From positions 1 through 39,239 of the forward strand of contig JBAWYD010000007.1 of the NCBI GenBank assembly GCA_037143735.1: 39,239 nucleotides of DNA, written 5' to 3'. A program made the position numbers and the translations under genes. The stretch comes from JAPLJQ01 sp037143735 (GTDB lineage: Bacteria; Desulfobacterota; Syntrophia; Syntrophales; UBA2185). The notes below the pieces were generated by a model. That model worked only from the letters and a program-made list of their open reading frames with translations. It searched no databases and was not told the DNA's origin. Below are positions 7,068 through 16,578 of the stretch, one piece after another (positions within the stretch are counted from its first letter, which is position 1; each line of letters begins with the position of its first letter).

Positions 7068-9365
7068 TTACTTGATGCAGACCCTGCGCACCTGTTTGAA
7101 ATCGGTGAAACCCTTAATAGACTTATAAATACCATCCTGAAGCAGGGTCGTCATGCCTTCGGTGATCCCCAAATCGCGGATGACCTCGACGGAAGCGCGT
7201 TTCTGAATCAGTTTTTTAACCTCGTCCGTATTGACGAGAAGTTCGTGAATGCCCATCCTTCCCTTATATCCGGTCTTGTCACAGGCGTCACAACCTTTCG
7301 GCCGGTATAAGGTCAAATCGTCTGTATAGGGGATATTCAGTTTTGCAAAATATTCTGGCCCGTAACTTTCTTCAATGTCATCGTATTCCTCCTTTGTCGG
7401 GTGATAGGCTTCCTTGCAGTTCTTGCAGAGGGTTCTCACCAGTCGTTGGGCGAGGATGCCTAAAAGGGAATCTGCGAAATTCAGGGGGTCGATGCCCATA
7501 TCGAGGAGTCGGACAATGGTTTCAGGGGCGCTGTTGGTATGGAGTGTGCTGAAAACCAGATGTCCTGTCAGAGATGCCTCAACACCTGTCTTTGCCGTTT
7601 CATGATCCCTCATTTCTCCGACCATGATAACGTCCGGGTCGGCCCGGAGAAAGGCGCGCATGGCGGCGGCAAAATCAAATCCGATCTTGGACTGAACCTG
7701 GACCTGACGAAGGCCGTACTGCGTGATTTCAACAGGATCTTCCGCCGTCCATATTTTTCTGTCAGGCTTGTTGATATGGTGGAGCACGGCGTGGAGAGTC
7801 GTGGTCTTTCCGGACCCGGTGGGCCCGACGACCAGGATCATACCGTATGGCTTTTCAGCACAATTGATGAGTTCCTTGAGGTTTCTTTCAGACAGCGCCA
7901 TGGCTTCCAGGGGCAGGGTTGAACCCTTGGCGAGAATTCGCATGACCACATCCTCAACACCGCCCTGGGTCGGTATCGTAGCCACGCGGAGTTCGATTTC
8001 GTCTCCCCCGGATCTCCTGAATTTTATCTTCCCGTCCTGAGGGAGTCGTTTCACGGTAATGTCGAGGTTGGACATGATCTTGATTCGTGAGACGAGAGCA
8101 GCCCGGTAACTAAAGGGAAGCGTCTGATAGATCATGCAGTCTCCATCAACCCTGTAGCGGATTTCCACATTCTTTTTTCCGATATTGGGTTCAATATGGA
8201 TATCGGATGTCCGCCGTGCGTATGCGTCATTGATAATCTTGTTCACAAGTTGCATGATGACGCTGTCCGATTCGGTGACAACGTCTTCACCTTCTTCATC
8301 CTCGACCTCCTCATCAGAATCAAGCTTTCCTAAAAGATCGTTGATGGACGATTCATCTTCAGTGGACGCAAAAAACAGATTGATGAATTTCAATATATCT
8401 TCCGTCAGAGCGACATCGTACTTCACGGCCTTTGTTTTTAAGATGCTTTCAATGGTGTCCCGTTTCAGGATGTTGTTGGGGTCATCGACAATGATGTGGA
8501 TATTCCCGTCTTTTTTTTCCAGAGGGACCCATAACTCCCGGCGCAGATACTCTTTTTTCAGGTTTCTTAACAGCTCCCCCGGAATCGGGAATTTGTCATT
8601 GAACAAGACGACTTTACAGCGGAAAAACTCTTCGTAAGATTTGACGATATCATCTTTTGAAATTTTGTGTTTTCCCATCAGGAAAGCTTCCATGGTCTCT
8701 TTTTTTTCTCGTGATTCTTCCCAGGCGTTGTCCAGTTGGTCCTCTTTGAGCAGTCCCCGGCTGACGAGGAAGTCGAACTTTGTTTTTCGTTTTTTTGCGT
8801 ATCGTTCCTGATTATAGAAGGCAACGCCCAGGACGTCGGCAATCTCCTGAAGGAATCCCTGCTCGTCCTCAGTAAATTTGCCTCCTCCCTTTTTATTCAG
8901 GATCTGGATGACCCCTTTGAGCGTTTTTTCATATAAAACGGGGGTTGCCAAAACTTCTGTAGTCTTGAACCCGGATTTCTTGTCCCAGGTGTAGTCAAAA
9001 GCCAATTCCGGATCCATCCTCTGAAGCTCTTCCCGGTCGTAAACATCGGCGATGTTGACTGTCTTGCCGGCATATGCCACATATCCCGCAATACTTTTAT
9101 TATTGATAGGCACCCGGATTTCTTTCAGTTGAGATCCGCCGACAAGAAACATCGAGTAGATTTCACTTCTCGGTTTGTCTACGACATATATCGTGATCGA
9201 ATGGGCATTGAAAAGGTTTAAAATGCCGTCTTTCAGATCCACGAGGATCTGCTTCGTGTTCTGTGCCGCATGAATGCGATTTGTAATATCCTGCAGCGCC
9301 TTGCGGAGACGCAGTTTCTCTTCAAGGGCGGCCTGATTTACGTTTGCTGTCGCTTGGTCAAACAT
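7068..9365 (-). CDS. GAF-domain-containing GspE/PilB-type secretion or pilus ATPase
   Basis: This 765-residue protein combines three parts. Residues of about 14-165 form a GAF domain, a small-molecule or partner-binding sensor. Residues of about 195-335 are the MshEN/GspE N-terminal domain. An acidic linker (about 337-366) leads to the hexameric ATPase, with Walker A GPTGSGK at 514-520, an Asp box and Walker B (DVIMVGEMRD), and the zinc-binding tetracysteine C647, C650, C692 and C695 typical of assembly ATPases. Such enzymes power type IV pilus extension or type II secretion from the cytoplasm. No pilB/pilC/pilT or gsp neighbours are present, so I do not choose between the two. The GAF fusion suggests that assembly is switched by a ligand. 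It is convergent with the two-component genes. Confidence 0.92.
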   Translation of the reverse strand: MFDQATANVNQAALEEKLRLRKALQDITNRIHAAQNTKQILVDLKDGILNLFNAHSITIYVVDKPRSEIYSMFLVGGSQLKEIRVPINNKSIAGYVAYAGKTVNIADVYDREELQRMDPELAFDYTWDKKSGFKTTEVLATPVLYEKTLKGVIQILNKKGGGKFTEDEQGFLQEIADVLGVAFYNQERYAKKRKTKFDFLVSRGLLKEDQLDNAWEESREKKETMEAFLMGKHKISKDDIVKSYEEFFRCKVVLFNDKFPIPGELLRNLKKEYLRRELWVPLEKKDGNIHIIVDDPNNILKRDTIESILKTKAVKYDVALTEDILKFINLFFASTEDESSINDLLGKLDSDEEVEDEEGEDVVTESDSVIMQLVNKIINDAYARRTSDIHIEPNIGKKNVEIRYRVDGDCMIYQTLPFSYRAALVSRIKIMSNLDITVKRLPQDGKIKFRRSGGDEIELRVATIPTQGGVEDVVMRILAKGSTLPLEAMALSERNLKELINCAEKPYGMILVVGPTGSGKTTTLHAVLHHINKPDRKIWTAEDPVEITQYGLRQVQVQSKIGFDFAAAMRAFLRADPDVIMVGEMRDHETAKTGVEASLTGHLVFSTLHTNSAPETIVRLLDMGIDPLNFADSLLGILAQRLVRTLCKNCKEAYHPTKEEYDDIEESYGPEYFAKLNIPYTDDLTLYRPKGCDACDKTGYKGRMGIHELLVNTDEVKKLIQKRASVEVIRDLGITEGMTTLLQDGIYKSIKGFTDFKQVRRVCIK

Positions 9366-9686
9366 TTTTTGTTTCGCTCCATCCAGGATTCGTATATGTT
9401 AATCATCAGGATTGATCGGGAGCGCGTCCCGCAAGCCCTGCCTTCAGCGGGGAGCTTCAATTTTCAAGCTGGTGTAAGCAATCCTTATGACGATTGAGAC
9501 TAAATCAGAATAAAAAAAAATTCAACAGAAACTTACGAGTCAATTAACGCATATCAAAAAACAGTCATGTCCAGCCTTATGATTGGGAAACAGGGACGCG
9601 ACATGAAACAACCGTCTTCTTTGCCGGAAAGCTCCACCCTGCGGGCGCTTCAGCATCAGGAAAAGGAATGTCGTGGTGACGGAAAA
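9366..9686. other. Non-coding spacer between the secretion ATPase gene and glyS
   Basis: No gene is supported in these 321 bases. A short inverted repeat, AGCTT at 9453-9457 with AAGCT at 9466-9470, is the only structure I noticed, and it has no T-run after it on either strand. The region must hold the promoter for the ATPase gene and the end of the glyS transcript. I could not pick out a convincing -35/-10 pair or a terminator. Confidence 0.5.
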
Positions 9687-11759
9687 TCATGCGTCTGTGA
9701 CAATTTTTGAAAAATCGGCAATTCTATGAAATAAATTCGATATCTCTTTTAAGAGTGAAAGGCGGTTGAATCTGACGGCATCGTCTTTTACCATGACAAG
9801 GACTTTTTCGAAGAAATCATCCACGGACTTTCTCATGCGGGCGAGTTCAAGCAGGGCGGATCGATAATCAGCCCTGCCGATATAACTGACAACTTGTTCA
9901 CTAATGTTTAAGTATGAGGTAAATAATTGTTTTTCTTCAACACTGTCGAATTTTGCCGGATCAATGGAACCATTTTCAAAGCCCTTGATAATGTTGCCGA
10001 CCCGTTTGAAGGCGGTTGCCAGTGGCTCGAAATCCGCATGGCTCTTGAATATTTCCATGGCTTCGATTTTTTTCTGGGATTGCACGATATCTGATACACC
10101 TGTCGCAAGGACGGCATCGACCACGTCATAGGGATGCCCCTGAGAAATAAGCTGGTTTTCAAATCTCCCTTTAAAAAATTCCAGAACATCGGCTCTGATT
10201 TCTCCGGGATGCCTCTTTAATTTTTCACCCATAATGGCCAGACTTTTATCAATCAGATCACCCAATTGAAGTGAATACTGTTTATTCAGAATAATGTTAA
10301 TGATTCCAAGTGCCTGCCTTCTCAATGCGTAAGGGTCAGCCGTTCCCGTGGGAACCAAATTAACACCGAAGAACCCGACAATGGTGTCGATCTTATCTGC
10401 AACACTGACAATGGATCCCTCATCCGTTTCCGGCAGGGTTCCACCGGCTGCAACGGGAAGATAATGTTCATAAATAGCTTTTGCAACAACAGGCTTTTCT
10501 CCGGCGATCAAGGCATATTCACGCCCCATGATTCCCTGAAGTTCCGTGAATTCGCAAACCATCTGTGTTTCCAGGTCCGCCTTGGCAAGAACCGCCGTCC
10601 GATCGACAGTTTCTTTGAGAGAGGGATTAATCTGATCCGCAATGTACTGGGCGAGCTTCCGGACCTGCATGATTTTTTCATAGGAAGTTCCCAACTGGGT
10701 ATGAAAAACGACTTGTTTGAGCTTTTCGAAATGCACGTCGAGGGAAGTTTTCTGGTCTTCTTCAAAGAAGAATTTCGCGTCCGCAAGCCGTGCACGAATC
10801 ACCTTCTCATTCCCCCGGGCGACAATGACGGGATCCCGTGCCAGAGTGTTGTTGATGGTGATGAAATATGGCAGTAAGCGTCCTCCCTCGTCTACGACGG
10901 GAAAGTATTTCTGGTGGGAAATCATGGAAGTCGTTAGAACTTCTTTGGGGATTTTCAGATATTCCTTGTCAAAACTGCCGCAGACGGCTGTCGGATACTC
11001 GGTCAGATAGGTAACGGTTTCAAGGAGGTCATCAGTGAAATAAATTTTTCCGTTAACACTCTCTGCAACTTTTTGCGCTTCCTCAAGGATAGTTTTTCTC
11101 CGTTCTTCCGGATCTACGATCACATAGTTCTTCCTGCATTTCAATAGGTATTCCTTGAAGCTCTTGACAACAAAGGGTTTCGGGCTCATGAAACGATGAC
11201 CGTGGCTTTTGTTTCCGCTTGTGATATTTTCGATGTTAAACGGGATCGTTTCTCCTCCGTATATCGCAACAATCCAGTGGATGGGTCGAGCAAACCGAAA
11301 GTCAAGGTTTGACCAGCGCATGGATTTCTTGAATGGGATGGAACCGATAAATTTCACCAGGATGTTGGGCAAAAGGGTTTTTGTGTATTCACCCGTAATT
11401 TTTTTCCGGGCGCAGACGTATTCTCCCTTTTCCGTTGTAATCATTTCGAGTTCATTGACATCCAGCCCCTGTCCCCTGGCGAAACCGATGGCGGCTTTGG
11501 ATGGATTGCCGTCTTTATCAAAAGCGACATTTTTTGCAGGTCCCATTTTTTCAACGACCTGGTCTTCCTGTCTGGTTGAAAGATCTGCTACGCAGAGACA
11601 AAGCCTTCTTGGCGTGGCCATGGTCTTGATGTCACCGTGGTGGATCCTTCTACCTGAGAACTCTTTGCGGATGATGTCATCCATGTCTTTAATTGCTTTT
11701 GGTAAAAAAGCAGCCGGTATTTCCTCCGTTCCTATTTCAAGCAGCAGTTCCTTTCCCAT
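9687..11759 (-). CDS. glyS: Glycyl-tRNA synthetase beta subunit
   Basis: This 690-residue protein has the length and sequence style of the bacterial beta chain. The N-terminus LLLEIGTEEIPAAFLP is a hallmark, and MSRF-like FMSPKPF and HQKYFPV segments follow in the usual order. The C-terminus is a helical DALR-like anticodon-binding domain ending in FHRIADFSKIV. With GlyQ it makes the alpha2beta2 enzyme that charges tRNA-Gly; the beta subunit supplies tRNA recognition. GGAG lies 7 bases before the ATG at 11759. It is downstream of glyQ on the same strand, with 140 AT-rich bases between that show no terminator, so the two are probably cotranscribed. Confidence 0.97.
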   Translation of the reverse strand: MGKELLLEIGTEEIPAAFLPKAIKDMDDIIRKEFSGRRIHHGDIKTMATPRRLCLCVADLSTRQEDQVVEKMGPAKNVAFDKDGNPSKAAIGFARGQGLDVNELEMITTEKGEYVCARKKITGEYTKTLLPNILVKFIGSIPFKKSMRWSNLDFRFARPIHWIVAIYGGETIPFNIENITSGNKSHGHRFMSPKPFVVKSFKEYLLKCRKNYVIVDPEERRKTILEEAQKVAESVNGKIYFTDDLLETVTYLTEYPTAVCGSFDKEYLKIPKEVLTTSMISHQKYFPVVDEGGRLLPYFITINNTLARDPVIVARGNEKVIRARLADAKFFFEEDQKTSLDVHFEKLKQVVFHTQLGTSYEKIMQVRKLAQYIADQINPSLKETVDRTAVLAKADLETQMVCEFTELQGIMGREYALIAGEKPVVAKAIYEHYLPVAAGGTLPETDEGSIVSVADKIDTIVGFFGVNLVPTGTADPYALRRQALGIINIILNKQYSLQLGDLIDKSLAIMGEKLKRHPGEIRADVLEFFKGRFENQLISQGHPYDVVDAVLATGVSDIVQSQKKIEAMEIFKSHADFEPLATAFKRVGNIIKGFENGSIDPAKFDSVEEKQLFTSYLNISEQVVSYIGRADYRSALLELARMRKSVDDFFEKVLVMVKDDAVRFNRLSLLKEISNLFHRIADFSKIVTDA

Positions 11760-11899
11760 CAGTCAACTCCATTATAAAAAAATTCTAAAATCGAATATCT
11801 GAATTCTAAACAAATCGAACGCTCAAACATTAAAATACCAAAGGTTCAGTAGCTCTGGAATTTGATATTGTTAAGCATTCAGACGTCGTCGCCCCGCTT

Positions 11900-12778
11900 T
11901 TATTTCTTAATCTTTCCCATTAAAGGATAGCCCATCGTTTCTCTCTGTTTGAGATAACCTTCGGCACTCAGCCGGGCCAGGTTTCTTACCCTGCCGATGT
12001 AGCTTGTCCGCTCCGCTACACTGATGGCTCCCCTGGCATTCAACAGGTTGAATATATGAGAACACTTGAGACAGTAATCGTATCCGGGCAATACCAGATC
12101 TTGCTCCGCCATCCTGATGGATTCTGCCTCGCACATGTCGAAAAATTTTCTCAACATGTCAACGTCTGCCAGTTCAAAATTATAGTGAGACCACTCCACC
12201 TCGCCCTGATGGTGGACATCTCCGTAAGTTACCTGGTCATTCCATTTAAGCTGGTACACATTGTCAATATCCTGAATATACATGGCGATGCGCTCAATGC
12301 CGTATGTCAATTCACCGCATATGGGGTTCAGATCAATGCCTCCGCATTGCTGGAAGTATGTAAACTGAGTGATTTCCATCCCATCGAGCCATACTTCCCA
12401 TCCGAGTCCCCATGCTCCCAGTGTGGGAGATTCCCAGTCATCTTCGACAAACCGGATATCATGATCAAGGGGATCTATTCCGAAACTCCTCAGCGAGTCG
12501 AGATAAAGCTCCTGGATGTCGAGAGGTGACGGTTTCAAAATAACCTGATACTGATAGTAATGCTGCAGGCGGTTCGGGTTTTCTCCATACCTGCCGTCGG
12601 TGGGCCTCCGGGAGGGTTCGACATAGGCCACATTCCAGGGCTCCGGTCCGAGCGCTCGTAGAAAAGTTGCGGGATTGAAGGTACCGGCCCCCACCTCAAG
12701 ATCATAGGGTTGCTGAATGACGCATCCATAATCCGCCCAGTACGTGTTCAGGGCGAGTATCAATTCCTGAAAGTTCAC
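11900..12778 (-). CDS. glyQ: Glycyl-tRNA synthetase alpha subunit
   Basis: This 292-residue protein is the standard-length catalytic alpha chain of the two-subunit bacterial GlyRS. It starts with FQELILALNTYWADYGC and has the class II motifs around VAYVEPSRRPTDGRYGENPNR and the GGIDLNPICGELTYG stretch. It catalyses glycine adenylation and transfer to tRNA together with GlyS. The start is GTG at 12778, chosen because a very strong AGGAGG lies 6-7 bases upstream and the protein then begins exactly as family members do. It has a candidate promoter of its own in the gap after recO. Confidence 0.97.
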   Translation of the reverse strand: MNFQELILALNTYWADYGCVIQQPYDLEVGAGTFNPATFLRALGPEPWNVAYVEPSRRPTDGRYGENPNRLQHYYQYQVILKPSPLDIQELYLDSLRSFGIDPLDHDIRFVEDDWESPTLGAWGLGWEVWLDGMEITQFTYFQQCGGIDLNPICGELTYGIERIAMYIQDIDNVYQLKWNDQVTYGDVHHQGEVEWSHYNFELADVDMLRKFFDMCEAESIRMAEQDLVLPGYDYCLKCSHIFNLLNARGAISVAERTSYIGRVRNLARLSAEGYLKQRETMGYPLMGKIKK

Positions 12779-12838
12779 CTGACCCTCCTAAATGATATGA
12801 TGTCTTCTTCTTTGATTTTCATAGATATTTTACCCGTG

Positions 12839-12867
12839 TTATTAACATGATGAAAAACATGTGTCAA
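12839..12867 (-). promoter_or_regulatory. Candidate sigma-70 promoter for glyQS
   Basis: On the minus strand a perfect TTGACA (12867-12862) is followed after exactly 17 bases by TAATAA (12844-12839), a weak -10. Transcription would begin near 12831, about 53 bases before the GTG of glyQ. The spacer contains an ACATG/CATGT inverted pair. It would let glyQS be expressed independently of the upstream pyr/recO genes. Confidence 0.4.
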
Positions 12868-12895
12868 TATCAAAAAGGATGACGTTTTATGGGAA

Positions 12896-13663
12896 TCAAA
12901 CGCCCATTGCCCGGATTTGATTGAGCACCTGGAGGGATTTCAGGTCCTTCCCCAGCAGATGATGAATGAAGCGGGAAAGGATGACCTTGCTTTCCTTTGC
13001 TGATTGATCGGAGAGGGCTATCCGGTTGATTTTTTGAATATCCATTTCCTTCCCCAGCAGGAGGGTTTTAAGAGTACCGACGGAAACAGGAAAGGAATCG
13101 AAATGGTTCTGGTGGCAGGCAGTGCACCTTATCCCTCCCTTGCTCGGGATAAATCGATACACCTCCGCATGACTGACCGGTTTCTTGCAGTGCATGCATC
13201 GATCTAAAACCGGTTCGTAACCGGAAAGTTTCAAAAGGCGTATTTCAAAAAAGCGGATAAATTCTTCGGGATGATTTTCCGTATCTAACACGGCGAGAAA
13301 ATGTTGCAGGAGTTGAAACAATTCAATGTCTTTCTTCCCTTCCTGGGTAAATTTGTCCGTTAATTCCAAAAGGTAAGAAGAAAAAAGGGTTTTATCAAGG
13401 TTCTCCCGAATACCGGGATGGTGGTTGATGATATCACAGCTTTCAATGAGGACCAGGGTATCCCGTTCTTTTTTAGAAAAGATGATGTGAGAGAATGAAA
13501 ACGGGTCGAGGACGTTGGAGAATCTTTTCCTGCTGCGCCGGGCCCCTTTTGCAATTCCCTTCAACTTGCCGAAATCGCTGGTAAAGACTGTTAAGATGCG
13601 GTCCGATTCTCCATAATCCAGGGAACTGAGGATGATGCCTGTCGTCTTGTAAGTGCTCCGCAT
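12896..13663 (-). CDS. recO: DNA repair and recombination protein RecO
   Basis: This is a 255-residue protein with an N-terminal OB-fold (TTGIILSSLDYGESDRILTV, then GKLKGIAKGARRSRKRF) and a C-terminal helical domain with a CxxC...CxxC zinc site (CMHCKKP and CTACHQN). RecO works with RecR to load RecA onto SSB-coated single strands in the RecF pathway. The open frame extends 43 codons upstream, but the start is placed at ATG 13663 because family members begin MRSTYKTTGIIL-like and the extension lies inside pyrC. The gene begins 2 bases after the pyrC stop, so it is translated from the pyr transcript. Confidence 0.94.
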   Translation of the reverse strand: MRSTYKTTGIILSSLDYGESDRILTVFTSDFGKLKGIAKGARRSRKRFSNVLDPFSFSHIIFSKKERDTLVLIESCDIINHHPGIRENLDKTLFSSYLLELTDKFTQEGKKDIELFQLLQHFLAVLDTENHPEEFIRFFEIRLLKLSGYEPVLDRCMHCKKPVSHAEVYRFIPSKGGIRCTACHQNHFDSFPVSVGTLKTLLLGKEMDIQKINRIALSDQSAKESKVILSRFIHHLLGKDLKSLQVLNQIRAMGV

Positions 13664-13665
13664 GC

Positions 13666-14961
13666 CTATGTCATTTCCTGATAGGTAATTTCCCCGCCCA
13701 TAATCGTTGTGACGGCCCTCCCTGTCATCACCCACCCGTGAAACGGGGTGTTCCTGCCTTTCGAACGAAGGTTGCCACGGTCCACTGTCCAACGCTTCTT
13801 CAGGTCTATGACGGTTATATCGGCATCGAAACCTGTTTTCAGGGTTCCCTTAGGAATATTAAGGATTTTCGCAGGATTTGTGCTCATCTTAAGTATCAGT
13901 TGACTCAGGCTGAGGAGCCCGTCGGATACGAGTTTCAGGCTTAAAGAAAGGGATGTCTCCAGCCCGGTTATACCGAAAGCTGCGTATTCGAATTCCACTT
14001 CTTTGTCTGTAGAAGCGTGTGGAGCATGGTCACTGGCGATGACGTCGATGGTTCCGTCTTTGAGCCCGCCCTTCACAGCCTCGATATCTGCTATGGATCG
14101 CAGGGGGGGATTGACCTTGGCACTGGTGTCAAAATCTTTCAGTGCCTCATCGGTCAGGGTGAAATAGTGGGGAGCTGTTTCTGCTGTTACTTTAATTCCC
14201 TTTTCCTTGGCTTCTCTGATCAACTGGACCGCTCCGGCAGTGCTCACATGGGCAATGTGAAGTGTCGTGTTCGTGTAACCGGCAATGATGATGTCTCTTG
14301 CGACCATCAAGTCTTCTGCGATGCTGGGAATTCCCTGAAGGCCAAGTTCGGTGGATACCCGCCCTTCGTTCATCGATCCCCCGGATGAGAGATGCGTATC
14401 TTCACAGTGGGAGATGATGGGTACGCCGAGTGAGGAGGCATATTCAAGAGCCCTGCGCATCAGGGCGCCGTCCATGACGGGTTTCCCGTCATCTGAGAAG
14501 GCTACGGCTCCCGCATCGATCAAATCCATAAATTCCGTCAGGAAGGCCCCTTCAGAGCCCATACTGACAGATGCGACAGGAAAGACATTAACGAGATTGC
14601 AGGTAGCGGCCCTTTTCTTAATGAACTCCGTTATAGAACGGGTATCGTTCACGGGATTGGTGTTGGGCATGCAGGCAACGGACGTGAAACCACCGGAAGC
14701 TGCGGCTTCGCTTCCTGTCTGGATCGTTTCTTTGTATTCAAAACCTGGTTCACGCAGATGGGTATGCATATCGATCAACCCCGGGACGACGACCAGACCC
14801 TTAAGGTCAATAATATTAACGGTATCCGTTACTTTCTTTCCGGGGTGGTGCAGATTTTTCCCCATCTCCAGGATCTTTCCGTTTTCAACGATGAGATCCA
14901 TCTGTTCATCGAGATTCCGAGAAGGATCGACAAGCCTTCCCCCTTTCAGTAATAGTTTCAT
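13666..14961 (-). CDS. pyrC: Dihydroorotase
   Basis: This 431-residue amidohydrolase closes carbamoyl-aspartate to dihydroorotate in pyrimidine synthesis. The metal-binding H66 and H68 sit in DMHTHLREPGFEYKE, the HREP-type signature of class I (long-form) dihydroorotases. The late Asp is in VIASDHAPH. Middle histidines appear in IISHCEDTHL and LHIAHVSTAGA. The intact metal and catalytic motifs argue that it is an active enzyme and not the inactive PyrC-like partner found in some PyrB/PyrC complexes. It overlaps the pyrB stop by four bases (ATGA), so translation is coupled. It lies in the pyrR-pyrB-pyrC order behind the attenuator. Confidence 0.96.
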   Translation of the reverse strand: MKLLLKGGRLVDPSRNLDEQMDLIVENGKILEMGKNLHHPGKKVTDTVNIIDLKGLVVVPGLIDMHTHLREPGFEYKETIQTGSEAAASGGFTSVACMPNTNPVNDTRSITEFIKKRAATCNLVNVFPVASVSMGSEGAFLTEFMDLIDAGAVAFSDDGKPVMDGALMRRALEYASSLGVPIISHCEDTHLSSGGSMNEGRVSTELGLQGIPSIAEDLMVARDIIIAGYTNTTLHIAHVSTAGAVQLIREAKEKGIKVTAETAPHYFTLTDEALKDFDTSAKVNPPLRSIADIEAVKGGLKDGTIDVIASDHAPHASTDKEVEFEYAAFGITGLETSLSLSLKLVSDGLLSLSQLILKMSTNPAKILNIPKGTLKTGFDADITVIDLKKRWTVDRGNLRSKGRNTPFHGWVMTGRAVTTIMGGEITYQEMT

Positions 14962-15881
14962 GATTTCCCTCCTGTCAACAGATAAAGCAGGGCCATTCTA
15001 ACAGCAACGCCATTTGTCACCTGGTCAAGAATTACCGAATAGGGCCCATCGGCAATGTCCGAGGCAATTTCTATTCCTCGGTTAATCGGCCCCGGATGCA
15101 TGACCAGAACGTCTTCTTTTGCGAGGGTGATGTTCTGCTTGTTCAGGCAGAAATAATTCGAGTATTCTCTGAGGGAAGGGAATGTTCTCTGCTGTTGTCT
15201 TTCAAGCTGAATCCTTAGCATCATGATGATATCCACGTCTTTAATGGCTTCCTTAAGTTGATGATAAACGGTGACGCCCATCTGTTCGATATTTCTTGGC
15301 AGCATCATGGCGGGTCCGGCGACGATCACCTTTGCCCCCATTTTTGTCAGGCCGTGAATATTGGATCGGGCGACCCGGCTGTGAGCGATATCACCCACAA
15401 TGGCAACCTTGAGACCGGCGATCCTCCCCTTCTTGTCTTTGATGGTCATCATATCCAGTAAAGCCTGCGAAGGGTGTTCATGGGCTCCGTCACCCGCGTT
15501 AATGATGGACTGCTTGATCATTCCGGCCAGCATGTGAGGCGCTCCCGCGGCACTGTGCCGGATCACAATCACGTCCGGATTCATTGCCTCTAAGTTCCTG
15601 GCTGTATCGACGAGGGTTTCTCCCTTTACCACACTGCTCGTGGAGGCAGAGATGTTAATGGTGTCGGCACTCAATCTCTTCGCGGCAATCTCAAAGGATG
15701 TCCTTGTTCTCGTAGAAGCTTCAAAAAACAGATTAATAATGGTTTTACCTCTAAGAGTCGGGACTTTTTTGATTTCTCTTGTGGAAACTTCTATGAAGGA
15801 CTCTGCCGTCTCGAGAATGAGATTGATTTCGTCAACAGTAAGATCTTTGATGCCGAGGATATCTTTTCTTGTCAATTTCAT
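14958..15881 (-). CDS. pyrB: Aspartate carbamoyltransferase catalytic chain
   Basis: This 307-residue protein has the carbamoyl-phosphate-binding STRTR at 56-60 in FFEASTRTRTSFE and the family features HPSQALLD and VMHPGPINRGIE. It makes N-carbamoyl-aspartate from carbamoyl phosphate and aspartate, the committed step of UMP synthesis. No pyrI regulatory chain is nearby, so it is presumably the form controlled at transcription by PyrR and not by allosteric nucleotides, an inference from context. It follows pyrR by 50 bases and overlaps pyrC by four. Confidence 0.97.
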   Translation of the reverse strand: MKLTRKDILGIKDLTVDEINLILETAESFIEVSTREIKKVPTLRGKTIINLFFEASTRTRTSFEIAAKRLSADTINISASTSSVVKGETLVDTARNLEAMNPDVIVIRHSAAGAPHMLAGMIKQSIINAGDGAHEHPSQALLDMMTIKDKKGRIAGLKVAIVGDIAHSRVARSNIHGLTKMGAKVIVAGPAMMLPRNIEQMGVTVYHQLKEAIKDVDIIMMLRIQLERQQQRTFPSLREYSNYFCLNKQNITLAKEDVLVMHPGPINRGIEIASDIADGPYSVILDQVTNGVAVRMALLYLLTGGKS

Positions 15882-15931
15882 GATCTGACCTCTGACAAAT
15901 GCTGATAAGTTAACGGTTTGTTACACTTTCC

Positions 15932-16477
15932 TTAATCGTTGCTGTCTTGAATGAGGACTTCGTCCGACCCGTTTTTTTCTGTAAGACTGACAATAACGGA
16001 TTCCCATAACGAGGATGGGAGGTTCCTGCCTACAAAATCCGCCCTGATGGGAAGCTCCCGGTGCCCCCTGTCAATCAGGACGGCAAGCTGGATAAGTTTG
16101 GGTCTTCCGAAGTCGATCAGTGCGTCCATGGCCGCTCTGATTGTTCGTCCCGTGAAAAGGACATCATCAACGAGGACGACCTTTTTATTATCCAGGGAAA
16201 AAGGAATATCCGTTTTGCCAAGCCGCGGCTTTCTATTGCTCATTCGTAAATCATCCCGATATAAGGTGATATCCAGAATTCCAATAGGGACATCAATGCC
16301 CTCGATCCTCGAAATCTTTTCTTTCAACCTGTCTGCAAGGTAAACCCCGCCCGTTCTGATTCCCACAATGCACAGGTCATCGACACCCTTATTTTTCTCC
16401 AGAATTTCGTACGCAACTCTGGCAAGGGACCGGTCAATTCCCTCCGCATCCATGACGATCTTCTTTTTCTGATCCAT
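15932..16477 (-). CDS. pyrR: Bifunctional pyr operon attenuator protein / uracil phosphoribosyltransferase PyrR
   Basis: This 181-residue protein has the type I phosphoribosyltransferase fold. The PRPP-binding loop VVLVDDVLFTGRT is at 100-112. PyrR from Bacillus senses UMP/UTP and binds pyr leader RNA to promote termination; it also has weak uracil phosphoribosyltransferase activity. The RNA-binding role here is supported directly, because a PyrR-box-like sequence and terminator lie upstream (16511-16611). The ATG at 16477 has AGAGGA 9 bases upstream. It is the first gene of the pyrRBC-recO transcript. Confidence 0.96.
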   Translation of the reverse strand: MDQKKKIVMDAEGIDRSLARVAYEILEKNKGVDDLCIVGIRTGGVYLADRLKEKISRIEGIDVPIGILDITLYRDDLRMSNRKPRLGKTDIPFSLDNKKVVLVDDVLFTGRTIRAAMDALIDFGRPKLIQLAVLIDRGHRELPIRADFVGRNLPSSLWESVIVSLTEKNGSDEVLIQDSND

Positions 16478-16510
16478 TTTATGTTTTCCTCTGACCCCAT
16501 GAAATATGAT

Positions 16511-16540
16511 AAAAAAGCCTTCCCATTAGGGTGGGAAGGC
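16511..16540 (-). terminator. Intrinsic terminator in the pyrR leader (attenuator)
   Basis: On the minus strand a perfect 9-bp stem (16540-16532 with 16525-16517, arms GCCTTCCCA and TGGGAAGGC) with a 6-base loop is followed directly by six U (16516-16511). It lies between the PyrR box and the pyrR start, so it would end transcription before the pyr genes. On the plus strand it has no T-run, so it serves only the pyr direction. Confidence 0.9.
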
Positions 16541-16578
16541 GAACCAAGCAACAGAAAGGACTCTTTGTCATCATGTAG

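Noticed and set aside
12779..12895. T-box leader ahead of glyQ
   Set aside because: The region is too short and lacks the T-box sequence and a terminator.
13664..13792. Upstream extension of recO by 43 codons
   Set aside because: It lies entirely inside pyrC and has no match to the RecO N-terminus; the internal ATG gives the family start.
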